From contig JBCDBW010000001.1 of assembly GCA_039182965.1 (NCBI GenBank), positions 42,243 to 106,242 on the forward strand: a stretch of DNA of 64,000 bases, in the 5' to 3' direction. Below are positions 51,576 to 60,003 of this stretch, one piece after another (the stretch's first letter is position 1; each line of letters opens with the position of its first letter). A program made the translations under genes and the position numbers. The notes below the pieces were generated by a model that did no database searches, was not told the origin of the DNA, and saw only the letters and a program-made list of their open reading frames with translations. This DNA comes from JBCDBW01 sp039182965. GTDB taxonomy: Bacteria; Verrucomicrobiota; Verrucomicrobiia; Verrucomicrobiales; DEV007.

Positions 51576-53339
51576 TTACAAATTTCCTAAAAGTTCCAGT
51601 GTTTTTACCCGCCTTGCCGCAAAAAATAGCGGGATACCGCTGAAGACGGCAGTGATAGCGAGGCCGGTTGGGAGCGCGATGAGCCATGGGATGGGTGCTG
51701 GATGGGGCGGAGGGAGGGCGTCGGGATCGGTTTCGACGGTTGTAATGGCGGCGGGGTTGAGATCGACGAGGCCGGACATCATGCAAATGCCGATGAGGGA
51801 AGCGAGGTAGAAGACGATGTAGAGAAAGCTGGTGATGAGGCAGAAGGTACCACCGAATCCGGAGACGATTTTGGCTGGATTGGTTTCTTTGAGGTTGGGG
51901 AAGAGGGCTCCGAAGCTGACGGCGATGGCGTTGAGGCCGAGACTGAGGAGGGCAATCATGAGCACAAAGAAAATGATGCGTTGAGCGGGGAGATTCAGCA
52001 TATAACCGGCGAGTGCCATCAGGAGGACGACGGCGGAGCCCGTGAGTGCGACATTGAGGAAGAGTTTTTGGTAGAGAACTTTTGTTAGGGGAAAGGGAGC
52101 CATTCCCACGACCCAGAGGCGATGGCCATCGAGACTGAACTGTGGAAAAACGAAGCGGGTGGTGAGTGTCGAAAGCGCGAGCGAGCAAACGGCGAGGTTG
52201 AGGAAGGTGAGGACATTGGTCCAAAAGGCCGTATCGAGATCGTATCCCATATTGCGGATATTCAGAACGTAGATAAGGAGCAACCCAAAGACGACGGCAA
52301 CCTGTATCCATTGGGCGGGGTCACGGGCAAACCCGCGGAGGTCCTTAGTGACGAGTGCCCGCGAACTACGCTGCCAGACTCGTGGTGGCTTACGGGCCGC
52401 GACGGTTCGGGAGCGGAGAGATCTTTGTCTCCTTCGAGAGACGGTCTCCGCCTGTTTTCGAGTGCCAACGGATTTCACGCTGGAGTAGGCGGCGCCCGCG
52501 ACGGCGAACGTCAGGAGAGAGGCCATGAGGGCGTTGCTGCCGAGCAAGAGGGCATTGAAGCGGGCGGTGACGGCGAGATTCTTTACGGTATCGAGGAGGG
52601 CTTCCGTCCACCAGGTGCTGGGGATGAGAGGGTGGATGGTGACGCGGGTGTGGTGAAGGGCTTGGTTCAGGGCGAAGACGATGTTGGTCTCCATATCCTT
52701 CAGCTGGCGATCGGCAAGGAAGTGTTGGTAGAAATACCAGATCACACCGGCAACTGCGGCGGCCACGACGGCGGGCCACCAGGAACGTTTTGCGAAGCGG
52801 ACAAGAGCGAGTGTCAGCCAAGCGGCGAGATTTGCCGGGATGGCAACGAAGGGAATCATGAGGAGGAATGCCTTGGCGTAGAACGTCCAGGTCACATCAT
52901 TCAAATTGCCGTAGGCGACGAGGAGCGGGGTGCTGATGAACATGAAGCCCCAACTGGAAATGATGAGCGACTCCACGATCTTCCACGCGAAGACGACCCG
53001 TTGATCAACGGGAAGTGTGAGCAGCCAGTCGGTTTCCTTGCTCCGGAATAGCGAACCGAACTGGACGACGGCGTTTGAGAGGATGAGCATCACGAAGACG
53101 AAAAAGAAGATCATGTAGAGGATTCGTTCTCCGAGAATCGTGCCAACTGCGGGCAGTCTTTGAATGAAGACAAGGCCTTTGGCGAAGAGGAAGTATCCGA
53201 TGATCAGGTAGCCGACGAGGAACAGCCCCAAGGTAGCCGTCATTAGGCGGGAGCGGTTTATGAGCTCGCTGAGCCGGGAAAGGAGGGTGCGAGTGTTGTA
53301 GCGGGCGAGAATTTGGAACTGCTGGGCCGTGGTTACCAT
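51576..53339 (-). CDS. ABC-2-type exporter permease
   Basis: This 587-residue polytopic protein has about 12 hydrophobic segments in two blocks separated by a basic cytoplasmic linker (RKQAETVSRRRQRSLRSRTV). Composition and the early QTDWLLTLP-like segment (KETDWLLTLPVDQRVVFAWK) resemble large ABC-2 exporter permeases of unknown substrate. No ATPase gene is nearby, so the partner is encoded elsewhere or is shared. Its start overlaps the RlmI-like methyltransferase stop by 7 bp, implying cotranscription. Confidence 0.7.
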   Translation of the reverse strand: MVTTAQQFQILARYNTRTLLSRLSELINRSRLMTATLGLFLVGYLIIGYFLFAKGLVFIQRLPAVGTILGERILYMIFFFVFVMLILSNAVVQFGSLFRSKETDWLLTLPVDQRVVFAWKIVESLIISSWGFMFISTPLLVAYGNLNDVTWTFYAKAFLLMIPFVAIPANLAAWLTLALVRFAKRSWWPAVVAAAVAGVIWYFYQHFLADRQLKDMETNIVFALNQALHHTRVTIHPLIPSTWWTEALLDTVKNLAVTARFNALLLGSNALMASLLTFAVAGAAYSSVKSVGTRKQAETVSRRRQRSLRSRTVAARKPPRVWQRSSRALVTKDLRGFARDPAQWIQVAVVFGLLLIYVLNIRNMGYDLDTAFWTNVLTFLNLAVCSLALSTLTTRFVFPQFSLDGHRLWVVGMAPFPLTKVLYQKLFLNVALTGSAVVLLMALAGYMLNLPAQRIIFFVLMIALLSLGLNAIAVSFGALFPNLKETNPAKIVSGFGGTFCLITSFLYIVFYLASLIGICMMSGLVDLNPAAITTVETDPDALPPPHPAPIPWLIALPTGLAITAVFSGIPLFFAARRVKTLELLGNL

Positions 53340-54505
53340 GCGCCGATCGTTTCGAAAGCGAATCCCCGAAGATACTCTGTTTCAGGCAGGGTGGCGAGGA
53401 CGGGGTGATCGGAACGTTGGGAAAATGTGGCAACGAGGCGGAGTTGCCGCTTGGCATCCACGGCGGCATCGCGGATTACGTTCATGAATGTTTCGTGATT
53501 CACGTGGTGTGAACAGGAGAACGTGGCGAGGATTCCACCCATCTCGAGGATTTTAAGGGCGCGGAGGTGGATCTCTTTGTATCCGCGAAGAGCGTCTTTC
53601 AGCGAGCCCTTCCGGCGAGTGAAGGAAGGAGGGTCGAGAATTACCAGATCGTAGGCCGTCTCTCCGGAGGCTGCGTCTTTGAGATGATCAAATACGTTCG
53701 CATTGATCCACTTGATCTCCATGGCTCCCAAGACGGCATTTTGCCTTGCGATTTCCAGGCAGGGTTCGCTGGAATCGATCGCAGTCACCTCTCGGGCACC
53801 CGCCGCCGAGCAGGCAAGCGCAAATCCTCCCGAATTGGTGAAGCAATCGAGTGTGCGCCTGTCCTTCGCAAGCGCTGCGACGTGGTGGTAGTTGTCCCAT
53901 TGATCCAAATAGACGCCCGTTTTCTGGCCACCCAGCACGTTGACGATCTGGAAGAAGCCTCCGAGGTTGGCGGTGGACACTTCAGGTGCGGGGCCACGCA
54001 GAATTCCTTGTCGGGTCTCCAGACCTTCGGGTGTCCGAATTGCAGAATCGTTGCGTTCGACAATCGTTCGTGGCTGCAGCGTGTTCTCGATGGCCTCTAC
54101 GATTGAGTTTCGGCGCTGATCCATGGCGAGAGTATTTGTTTGGAGAACAATGTCTTCGCCGTATTGGTCGATAATGACACCTGGGAGGCCGTCACTTTCA
54201 CTCCAGACTAAGCGCCTGTGGCCTGGCGGAGCGAGATCGAGCGTGCGCCGGTGGGCAAGGGCGCGTTCGATGCGACGGGTGAAAAAATCGGTATCCAATT
54301 CCTGCCGCCGTCGGGAAAAGCGACGGGCTACTATCTGGGATTTTGGATTGTAAATGGCGCTTCCGAGCGGTCGATCGCGGAAGTCTTTGAGCGAAATGAC
54401 CGCGCCTGGCTGGGGATCGCCGAAAGTCTTTTTAATCTCGCTGGCATACACCCAATCGTGTCCGTGGAAAATTCGGGCGCGAGGATTGACGACGAGACCG
54501 GGCAT
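53333..54505 (-). CDS. rlmI: 23S rRNA methyltransferase RlmI-like
   Basis: This SAM-dependent methyltransferase has an N-terminal PUA-like part (RARIFHGHDWVYASEI) and a Rossmann domain with TLDCFTNSGGFALACSAAGA, VILDPPSFTR and ATFSCSHHV. The pattern, including ESDGLPGVIIDQYG and GGQKTGVYLDQWDNY, parallels E. coli RlmI, which methylates C1962 of 23S rRNA. It has 390 residues against 396 in E. coli. The exact base target is inferred from family membership. It lies between kamA and the permease gene. Confidence 0.85.
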   Translation of the reverse strand: MPGLVVNPRARIFHGHDWVYASEIKKTFGDPQPGAVISLKDFRDRPLGSAIYNPKSQIVARRFSRRRQELDTDFFTRRIERALAHRRTLDLAPPGHRRLVWSESDGLPGVIIDQYGEDIVLQTNTLAMDQRRNSIVEAIENTLQPRTIVERNDSAIRTPEGLETRQGILRGPAPEVSTANLGGFFQIVNVLGGQKTGVYLDQWDNYHHVAALAKDRRTLDCFTNSGGFALACSAAGAREVTAIDSSEPCLEIARQNAVLGAMEIKWINANVFDHLKDAASGETAYDLVILDPPSFTRRKGSLKDALRGYKEIHLRALKILEMGGILATFSCSHHVNHETFMNVIRDAAVDAKRQLRLVATFSQRSDHPVLATLPETEYLRGFAFETIGAW

Positions 54506-54540
54506 TGGGAGTGCGGATGGGGCTCTGGGGCGGGCGCACG

Positions 54541-55722
54541 TTAGAGAAGCGCGGCAGGTTCGAGGGTGTGCTCGACGACAGCGGAAGGCTCGGGGTATTC
54601 GAAAATCTTACCCTCGAAATTGCGGATGACCACGCGCTCGTCGTCGTGCTGGAGTACGTATTCCGGATTAACGGGAACCTTGCCCCCGCCGCCTGGGGCG
54701 TCTATCACGAATTGGGGAATGCTATATCCGGTCGTGTGCCCCCGGAGGCCCTCGATGATCTCAATGCCTTTGCTGACCGGGGCGCGGAGATGGGAAGAGC
54801 CTTCGATGAGATCCATTTGATAAAGGTAATAGGGGCGAACGCGACAGCGGATGAGTTTATGGACGAGATTGGTCATTGTTTCCAGATCGTCGTTTACGCC
54901 GCGGAGGAGCACACTTTGGTTTCCGAGGGGCACCCCGTGGTTCGCGAGGCGTTCGAGGGCTTCCTTGACCTCGATGGTGAGTTCACGGGGATGGTTGACA
55001 TGAACACTCACCCAAAGGGGGTGGTATTTCTGGAGCATGGCGCAGAGCTCCGGCGTGATGCGCTGTGGAAGAAACACGGGGACGCGGGAGCCTATGCGGA
55101 GAAACTCGATGTGTTTGATGCCGTGAAGGCGGGCGAGAATTTTTTCGAGTTTTCTGTCGCTAAAGAGAAGCGGGTCGCCGCCGGAGAGGAGGACATCGCG
55201 GATTTCGGTGTGTTGCTCAAGATATTGAAAAGCCGCTTCAAAATTGGTTTCGAGATCTTGTTCACCCGCACCGCTGACGACCCGGCTTCTCGTGCAATAG
55301 CGGCAATAGGATGCGCAACGATCCGTGACGAGGAAGAGGACGCGATCGGGATAACGATGGACCAGGCCTGGGACTGGCATATGCGAATCCTCTCCACAGG
55401 GATCGCTCATTTCGTATTCCGCCCCCCACGTCTCTTCGATGCGGGGCACGATTTGGCGTCGGATGGGGCAATCGGGATCGGTAGGATGCACCAGGTTCAT
55501 GAAATGAGGAGTGATGGCCATTGCGAGCTTATTGCCTGAGAGGAGAACGCCTGAACGCTCCTCGTCTGAGAGCGTGAGATGCTCCTCCAAGCCGGCGAGA
55601 GAAGTGATGCGATTGCGGAGCTGCCAAGCGGAAGAATTCCAGTCAGAGGAGGAGACTTGGCGGTCGGCCCAGTATCCGGGTGCGTGGGATATGAACTCCC
55701 TGGGATCGTGAACCAAATGCAT
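54541..55722 (-). CDS. kamA: Lysine 2,3-aminomutase
   Basis: This radical SAM and PLP enzyme of 393 residues has the cluster-binding motif Cys136-x3-Cys140-x2-Cys143 (CASYCRYC) and the PLP Lys348 in DAPGGGGKVP. Long stretches (PVSKGIEIIEGLRGHT, YQMDL) match clostridial KamA, which turns L-lysine into beta-lysine. In many bacteria beta-lysine is acetylated by AblB to an osmolyte, but no ablB is nearby. The substrate could differ (EpmB-type enzymes act on lysine for EF-P), though those are shorter. It is the first gene of the minus-strand run ending at 51.6 kb. Confidence 0.86.
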   Translation of the reverse strand: MHLVHDPREFISHAPGYWADRQVSSSDWNSSAWQLRNRITSLAGLEEHLTLSDEERSGVLLSGNKLAMAITPHFMNLVHPTDPDCPIRRQIVPRIEETWGAEYEMSDPCGEDSHMPVPGLVHRYPDRVLFLVTDRCASYCRYCTRSRVVSGAGEQDLETNFEAAFQYLEQHTEIRDVLLSGGDPLLFSDRKLEKILARLHGIKHIEFLRIGSRVPVFLPQRITPELCAMLQKYHPLWVSVHVNHPRELTIEVKEALERLANHGVPLGNQSVLLRGVNDDLETMTNLVHKLIRCRVRPYYLYQMDLIEGSSHLRAPVSKGIEIIEGLRGHTTGYSIPQFVIDAPGGGGKVPVNPEYVLQHDDERVVIRNFEGKIFEYPEPSAVVEHTLEPAALL

Positions 55723-55968
55723 AATAAAACCCGGGGCGTTCTCGTTGAACAGCGGGATCAGGATACGAGTCTAAACTGGGTGGGGATGATGTCAAACTGG
55801 GGCGGAAATGGGAAAAGCGCTTGGAAAGGCTTGGGAAAGGGGAGAACTGGGGTGATTTTGGTCGGGTGGACTCGGAGCGAGGGCAAGGCCGATTGATTCG
55901 AAGATGATAATCGATTGACAGCGAGGCAGTTCTTAGGATGTTTTGATAGTTTACTTTTTTTATTTAAA

Positions 55969-55974
55969 TATAAT
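55969..55974 (+). promoter_or_regulatory. Candidate -10 element upstream of the SufR-like gene
   Basis: A perfect TATAAT lies 28 bp before the ATG at 56003 in a strongly A/T-rich stretch (55930-56000). The best -35 candidate, TTGATA at 55943-55948, is 20 bp away, which is longer than usual. No Shine-Dalgarno site precedes the gene. Confidence 0.4.
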
Positions 55975-56002
55975 CAACGATTTGATTTTTAGTTAGTTAA
56001 CT

Positions 56003-56644
56003 ATGTTTTTCAAGACAATCAGCGACATTGCCAAGCCTCAGTGGATTGAAATCATCAAGCTACTCAAGCGCTCGACGGGTCTGTCAGTCAACGAATTGGC
56101 GGGAGCGCTGGGCATGAGCTACATGGGAGTGAAGCAGCATTGTGTCGAATTGGAGAAGAAGGGGTATGTGGATACTTGGCGTCGCCCGAAAGAAATGGGG
56201 AGGCCGGAGAAAGCATATCGACTGACGGAGAAAGCGCGGCCGTTGTTTCCAATGTATGACAACGAGCTTTCATTGGAGATTTTGGGCGCGACGGATCATT
56301 TGCATGGGCCCAATTCGGCGGAAAAGCTTCTTTTCGGGTATTTTCAGAAGAAGGGAGATGCCTATGGCAAGAGAGTGAAGGGCAGCTCGGTGGCGGATCG
56401 GGCGGTGTCCTTATCCAAACTTCGCGATAAGGAGGGTTACGTGTCGGAGTGTGACTTTGACAATGACGGGGGATTGAGAATGGTAGAATACCACAGCCCC
56501 ATTGCGGGGTTTGCGGCCAAGTATCCGACGGTCTATCGGATGGAGCAACAGATGTTGGAGCGGGTGTTGGGCAGTCGAATTGAGAGGGAAGAAGAAAAAG
56601 CGTCTGGGCTGGTGCGATATGTTTATCGAATTCGGACTTTGTGA
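56003..56644 (+). CDS. SufR/ArsR-like winged-helix regulator without the Cys cluster
   Basis: The 213-residue protein has an N-terminal winged helix (STGLSVNELAGALGMSYMGVKQHCVELEKKGYVDTWRRP). Its C-terminal half recalls SufR-type regulators that hold an iron-sulfur cluster. In the aligned region the expected cysteines are absent: EYHSPIAGFAAKYPTVYRMEQQMLERV carries none, and the final YVYRI segment has no Cys. The only cysteines are in the helix-turn-helix and one in YVSECDFD. So it may be an apo paralogue that senses something else. It is monocistronic with an A/T-rich promoter, convergent with phoD. Confidence 0.65.
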   Translation: MFFKTISDIAKPQWIEIIKLLKRSTGLSVNELAGALGMSYMGVKQHCVELEKKGYVDTWRRPKEMGRPEKAYRLTEKARPLFPMYDNELSLEILGATDHLHGPNSAEKLLFGYFQKKGDAYGKRVKGSSVADRAVSLSKLRDKEGYVSECDFDNDGGLRMVEYHSPIAGFAAKYPTVYRMEQQMLERVLGSRIEREEEKASGLVRYVYRIRTL

Positions 56645-56661
56645 CTCGTCGTGAGGAACCT

Positions 56662-58521
56662 TCAGTCAGGAGGAACAGCTTCAGGGGCGTGGACGCTGTG
56701 GGCGAAAACCAATTCTCCGGTCAAACCGTCGTGATACTGAAAGATGACATAAGGCTTGGGGAACGCGACGAGGCGGGTATTACCGCGCTCGATGGGGTTG
56801 TTAAAGACGTTTCGGATTTGGACCACGCAATAGTGGGGATAAATTCGATTCTCTCGTGGGATATCGCTCATCACATATGTGGACCAGAGGATCTCGCAGG
56901 GGCGTGGTCCGTATTGGAAGAAACCATTGGCAGGCCGGTTGCCCTCGTCTTCAACCGGGCGATGGTTGACGGAATTGTGGGGGCCGGAGGCGAATTCGTA
57001 GACATTTTCGGTGATTTTACATGCGAAGCTGTTGTGGAGATCACCGGTGAGGACAAAAACGGGCGTCCCCAGTGAATCCCAGAAATCAATGAGACGCTCT
57101 CGGTCATGGAGGAAGACGGTCCAGGCATCGTCTTTTTTGCCCGCCGCTTCGTTAAAATCCCCGCCGCCGCCGGCTCCCACGTGGGGGACCATGAAGTTGA
57201 CGGATGACACGACGAAGTGGAAGTCTGCGTCGCTTTCCGACATGGATTCGATCAGCCAATCGAATTGCTTGGCACCGATCATGGACAAGTCTTCTCGATC
57301 GGGATTTTCGAAATCGTGGAGATGTCGGTGCGAGCGGGTGTCTAGGAGGTAGAATTCGCAATTGGCGACCCGGAATTTCCCGTAGTGTCGGCGTCCGATT
57401 GAGTATGGGGCCTTGTTGGTGGCGACGGCAGGCGGCGAGATTCGCATCTGGGTAGGACTGATGACCTCGACGATTTCGTATACATTAAAATTCGGGTTAG
57501 CTTCGGACTCATCCGGTTCCGGGTCTTTTACGCCGGCATTGGGACCTTCCCAGTGGACGTGGAGCGTGGTTGTCATTTCGTTGAGTGGCAGACTTGTGAA
57601 GTCGGCATTCTCGTCTGTGAGGAGATCGGAGCCTTCTTCGAGCTGAGCGAGTCCAAAGTGGGCGGGGCGTTCATATTCGGCGGGGTTGGCCCATGCGAGA
57701 TAGTCTTGCCATGCCTGCCCTCCGATATCTCTGAAAACGGCACGTCGGTTACGAAAGCCCGGGGTGGCGGGACCATAAATGTCGTTGATGATCTCGTGGT
57801 CATCGATGGTGTAGAACGCTGGAACGTAGCGATGAAACTCGGCAAGATTCTGAGCGCGAGACAAGTAGAGTTTATAGTTTTCCCAGACACCGACGATTGA
57901 TGGTGCGATGGATGGAAGAAAGGGAACGTCTTCGGGGGAAATTCCCTGTGTGCGTTGCCAATCGGCGAGGGGATAATCGCGGAGCTCCTCGTATAACCAG
58001 TCGCCATTGAGGATTTGGAAGAGGATGTTATCACGAACGAGGTCATTGAGGACATCATAGGTAAGGAGGGCGGGGCCCGGTCCGTGTTCAGGGCTTTGAT
58101 TGTTTCCGCAAGCAAACTCGAATGAGAAATTGAAAAGGCCCTGTGGATTCAGCTCGGGATCTTCCAGGAGTGCGGAATCGGGAAAGGTCCGGAAGGTCGC
58201 AGACGGCCCTTCGTCGGTTTCGGTGAAGACCTGGTAGTTGTAGAGGGTGTCAGCTTCGAGCTCTGAGAGGAGGATATAGGCGGTATTGTCATGGGCGAGT
58301 TTCGTAGTGACGGGTGGGGAGACCAGCTCTGGTCCGTCGGGTGCGACCTGATACCGCACACGAAAGTCCCCAGGCGCCGAGGTGCGTGCCCAGACGGCCA
58401 TTTGGTGTGGTCCGGGCTGGCCGAGAATGGGTCCATGGGTGATTTCAGCAGCGGGTGAATCTGGGGTGACCGCGAAGAAGACCAACGCGCCGAGGAGGAG
58501 GGGATATTTTCGTACTCGCAT
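56662..58521 (-). CDS. phoD: PhoD-family alkaline phosphatase / phosphodiesterase
   Basis: This 619-residue exported protein has a signal peptide (KYPLLLGALVFFAVTPDSPAA). An N-terminal fibronectin-like PhoD domain (HGPILGQPGPHQMAVWARTS) is followed by a calcineurin-like phosphoesterase with NGDWLYEE, TIDDHEIINDIYG, FVLTGDLHNSFA and other metal-binding Asp/His residues. PhoD enzymes hydrolyse phosphodiesters and monoesters in the periplasm, often for phosphate scavenging. Here VSSVNFMVPHVG and DNFEFA-like segments complete the site. It diverges from the sulfatase gene with only 30 bp between start codons. Confidence 0.85.
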   Translation of the reverse strand: MRVRKYPLLLGALVFFAVTPDSPAAEITHGPILGQPGPHQMAVWARTSAPGDFRVRYQVAPDGPELVSPPVTTKLAHDNTAYILLSELEADTLYNYQVFTETDEGPSATFRTFPDSALLEDPELNPQGLFNFSFEFACGNNQSPEHGPGPALLTYDVLNDLVRDNILFQILNGDWLYEELRDYPLADWQRTQGISPEDVPFLPSIAPSIVGVWENYKLYLSRAQNLAEFHRYVPAFYTIDDHEIINDIYGPATPGFRNRRAVFRDIGGQAWQDYLAWANPAEYERPAHFGLAQLEEGSDLLTDENADFTSLPLNEMTTTLHVHWEGPNAGVKDPEPDESEANPNFNVYEIVEVISPTQMRISPPAVATNKAPYSIGRRHYGKFRVANCEFYLLDTRSHRHLHDFENPDREDLSMIGAKQFDWLIESMSESDADFHFVVSSVNFMVPHVGAGGGGDFNEAAGKKDDAWTVFLHDRERLIDFWDSLGTPVFVLTGDLHNSFACKITENVYEFASGPHNSVNHRPVEDEGNRPANGFFQYGPRPCEILWSTYVMSDIPRENRIYPHYCVVQIRNVFNNPIERGNTRLVAFPKPYVIFQYHDGLTGELVFAHSVHAPEAVPPD

Positions 58522-58551
58522 TGCTGAGAATTACACAGATGATCTGGAGGC

Positions 58552-60003
58552 GTGACAAGCTCCCAAAGACAGTTTGCTGACCTTCCCAACATCGTCTTTA
58601 TCATCACTGACCAGCAGCGATACGATACCATTGCCGCCTTGGGTTATGATCATGTGGACACACCGCATCTTGACCGACTGGTGCGCGAAGGGATCTCGTT
58701 CTCTCAGTGTCACGTCACGGCTCCCAGCTGTGCTCCTTCGCGGGCGAGTCTGTTTACGGGATTTTATCCGCATACGACGGGGATATTGAAGAATGCGGAT
58801 CGCTGGACACGAAGTTGGGTTGAGCGGTTGGCCGACGAGGGGGGCTATCATTGTGTCAATATCGGCAAAATGCATACCTGGCCGTTCACGACGCCGTGTG
58901 GCTTTCACGAGCGGCAGGTGGTCGAAAACAAGGATCGCTACTTAGAGGGTCGATATTTTTTTGACGAATGGGACAAGGCATTGGCAGCTCGCGGCTTGGT
59001 GAAACAACAACGGGAGAGCTATCGCGAGCGCGAGGACTATCGAGATGCACTGGGAGCGTTCACGTGGGATTTGCCAGAAGATATGCATTCGGACGTTTTT
59101 GTTGGGCAGCGGGCGAGTTGGTGGCTGCGACAGTATCCGCGAACCGAGCCTCTTTTCTTGCAGGTCGGATTTCCTGGACCGCATCCACCGTATGACCCAC
59201 TGCCTGCATACTTGGAGCGGTATGTGCATCGGGAGGTGCCGTTGGACGAGGTGACGCCTGAGGATTTGGCCGGGCAACCGGTGGCGTTTCAGAAAATGCG
59301 GCGTCACAACTGCGAGGTCGATCACGACTCGGTCGTCCATCAGCTTGAGCCTACGCGAGACGCGCGCCTAAGGCAACGGCGGCACTACTTGGCGAATGTG
59401 ACAATGATCGATCATGAAGTCGGCGAGATCATGAAGGCGTTGGAAGAGACGGGATACTTGGAGAACACCGTGATTGTCTTCACCTCTGATCATGGTGATT
59501 GTCTCACCGATCACGGACATAGTCAGAAGTGGACCTGTTACGAGCAGGTTACGCGGGTGCCCATGATCGTATGGGGTGACGGTTTTGCGGGTGGTCAGAC
59601 GGTGAGTGATCTCGTGCAATTGATGGATATTGGGCCGACAGTGCTGGAGTTGGCAGGCTTGGAAGTAGGAGAAGAGATGGAGGCGGAAAGCCTGTTGGGG
59701 GCGTTGAGGGGCGATTTGGACTGGCAAGGACGGGACTGCGTCTACGCCGAGCAGGCGAGGGACGGAAACTTTGGGTATGCATCCTGGATGACGATGGTTC
59801 GGACGGAGCGTTGGAAACTCGTGCACCTGCTCGATGAAGCGGACGGACAGCTTTTTGATTTGCAGGAGGACCCGGGAGAAAGGCGAAACCTTTGGGGGGA
59901 CGTGTCCCACGACGAAGTGAAGCGAGGACTGATCGAGCGGTTGCTTGAATGGCGGATGCGGAGCGGTGTACGCACTGCGAACCGGGGGCAACATTCGCGA
60001 TGA
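58552..60003 (+). CDS. Type I sulfatase (formylglycine-dependent)
   Basis: This 483-residue sulfatase carries the conversion motif C60-A-P-S-R64, where Cys becomes formylglycine, within APSCAPSRASLFTG. Metal ligands are visible early as TDQQ (NIVFIITDQQ) and late as TSDHGD. Sulfatases of this type remove sulfate esters, commonly from algal polysaccharides or glycans. No signal peptide is evident, so it may be cytoplasmic, or the start may be mis-set; the frame opens only at 58543 and GTG 58552 is the only start near. It overlaps the Nramp-like gene as ATGA. Confidence 0.85.
   Translation: MTSSQRQFADLPNIVFIITDQQRYDTIAALGYDHVDTPHLDRLVREGISFSQCHVTAPSCAPSRASLFTGFYPHTTGILKNADRWTRSWVERLADEGGYHCVNIGKMHTWPFTTPCGFHERQVVENKDRYLEGRYFFDEWDKALAARGLVKQQRESYREREDYRDALGAFTWDLPEDMHSDVFVGQRASWWLRQYPRTEPLFLQVGFPGPHPPYDPLPAYLERYVHREVPLDEVTPEDLAGQPVAFQKMRRHNCEVDHDSVVHQLEPTRDARLRQRRHYLANVTMIDHEVGEIMKALEETGYLENTVIVFTSDHGDCLTDHGHSQKWTCYEQVTRVPMIVWGDGFAGGQTVSDLVQLMDIGPTVLELAGLEVGEEMEAESLLGALRGDLDWQGRDCVYAEQARDGNFGYASWMTMVRTERWKLVHLLDEADGQLFDLQEDPGERRNLWGDVSHDEVKRGLIERLLEWRMRSGVRTANRGQHSR

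Noticed and set aside
54541..55722. EpmB (EF-P lysine aminomutase) instead of KamA
   Set aside because: The length, the substrate-binding segment PVSKGIEIIEGLRGH and lack of epmA or efp nearby fit KamA better.
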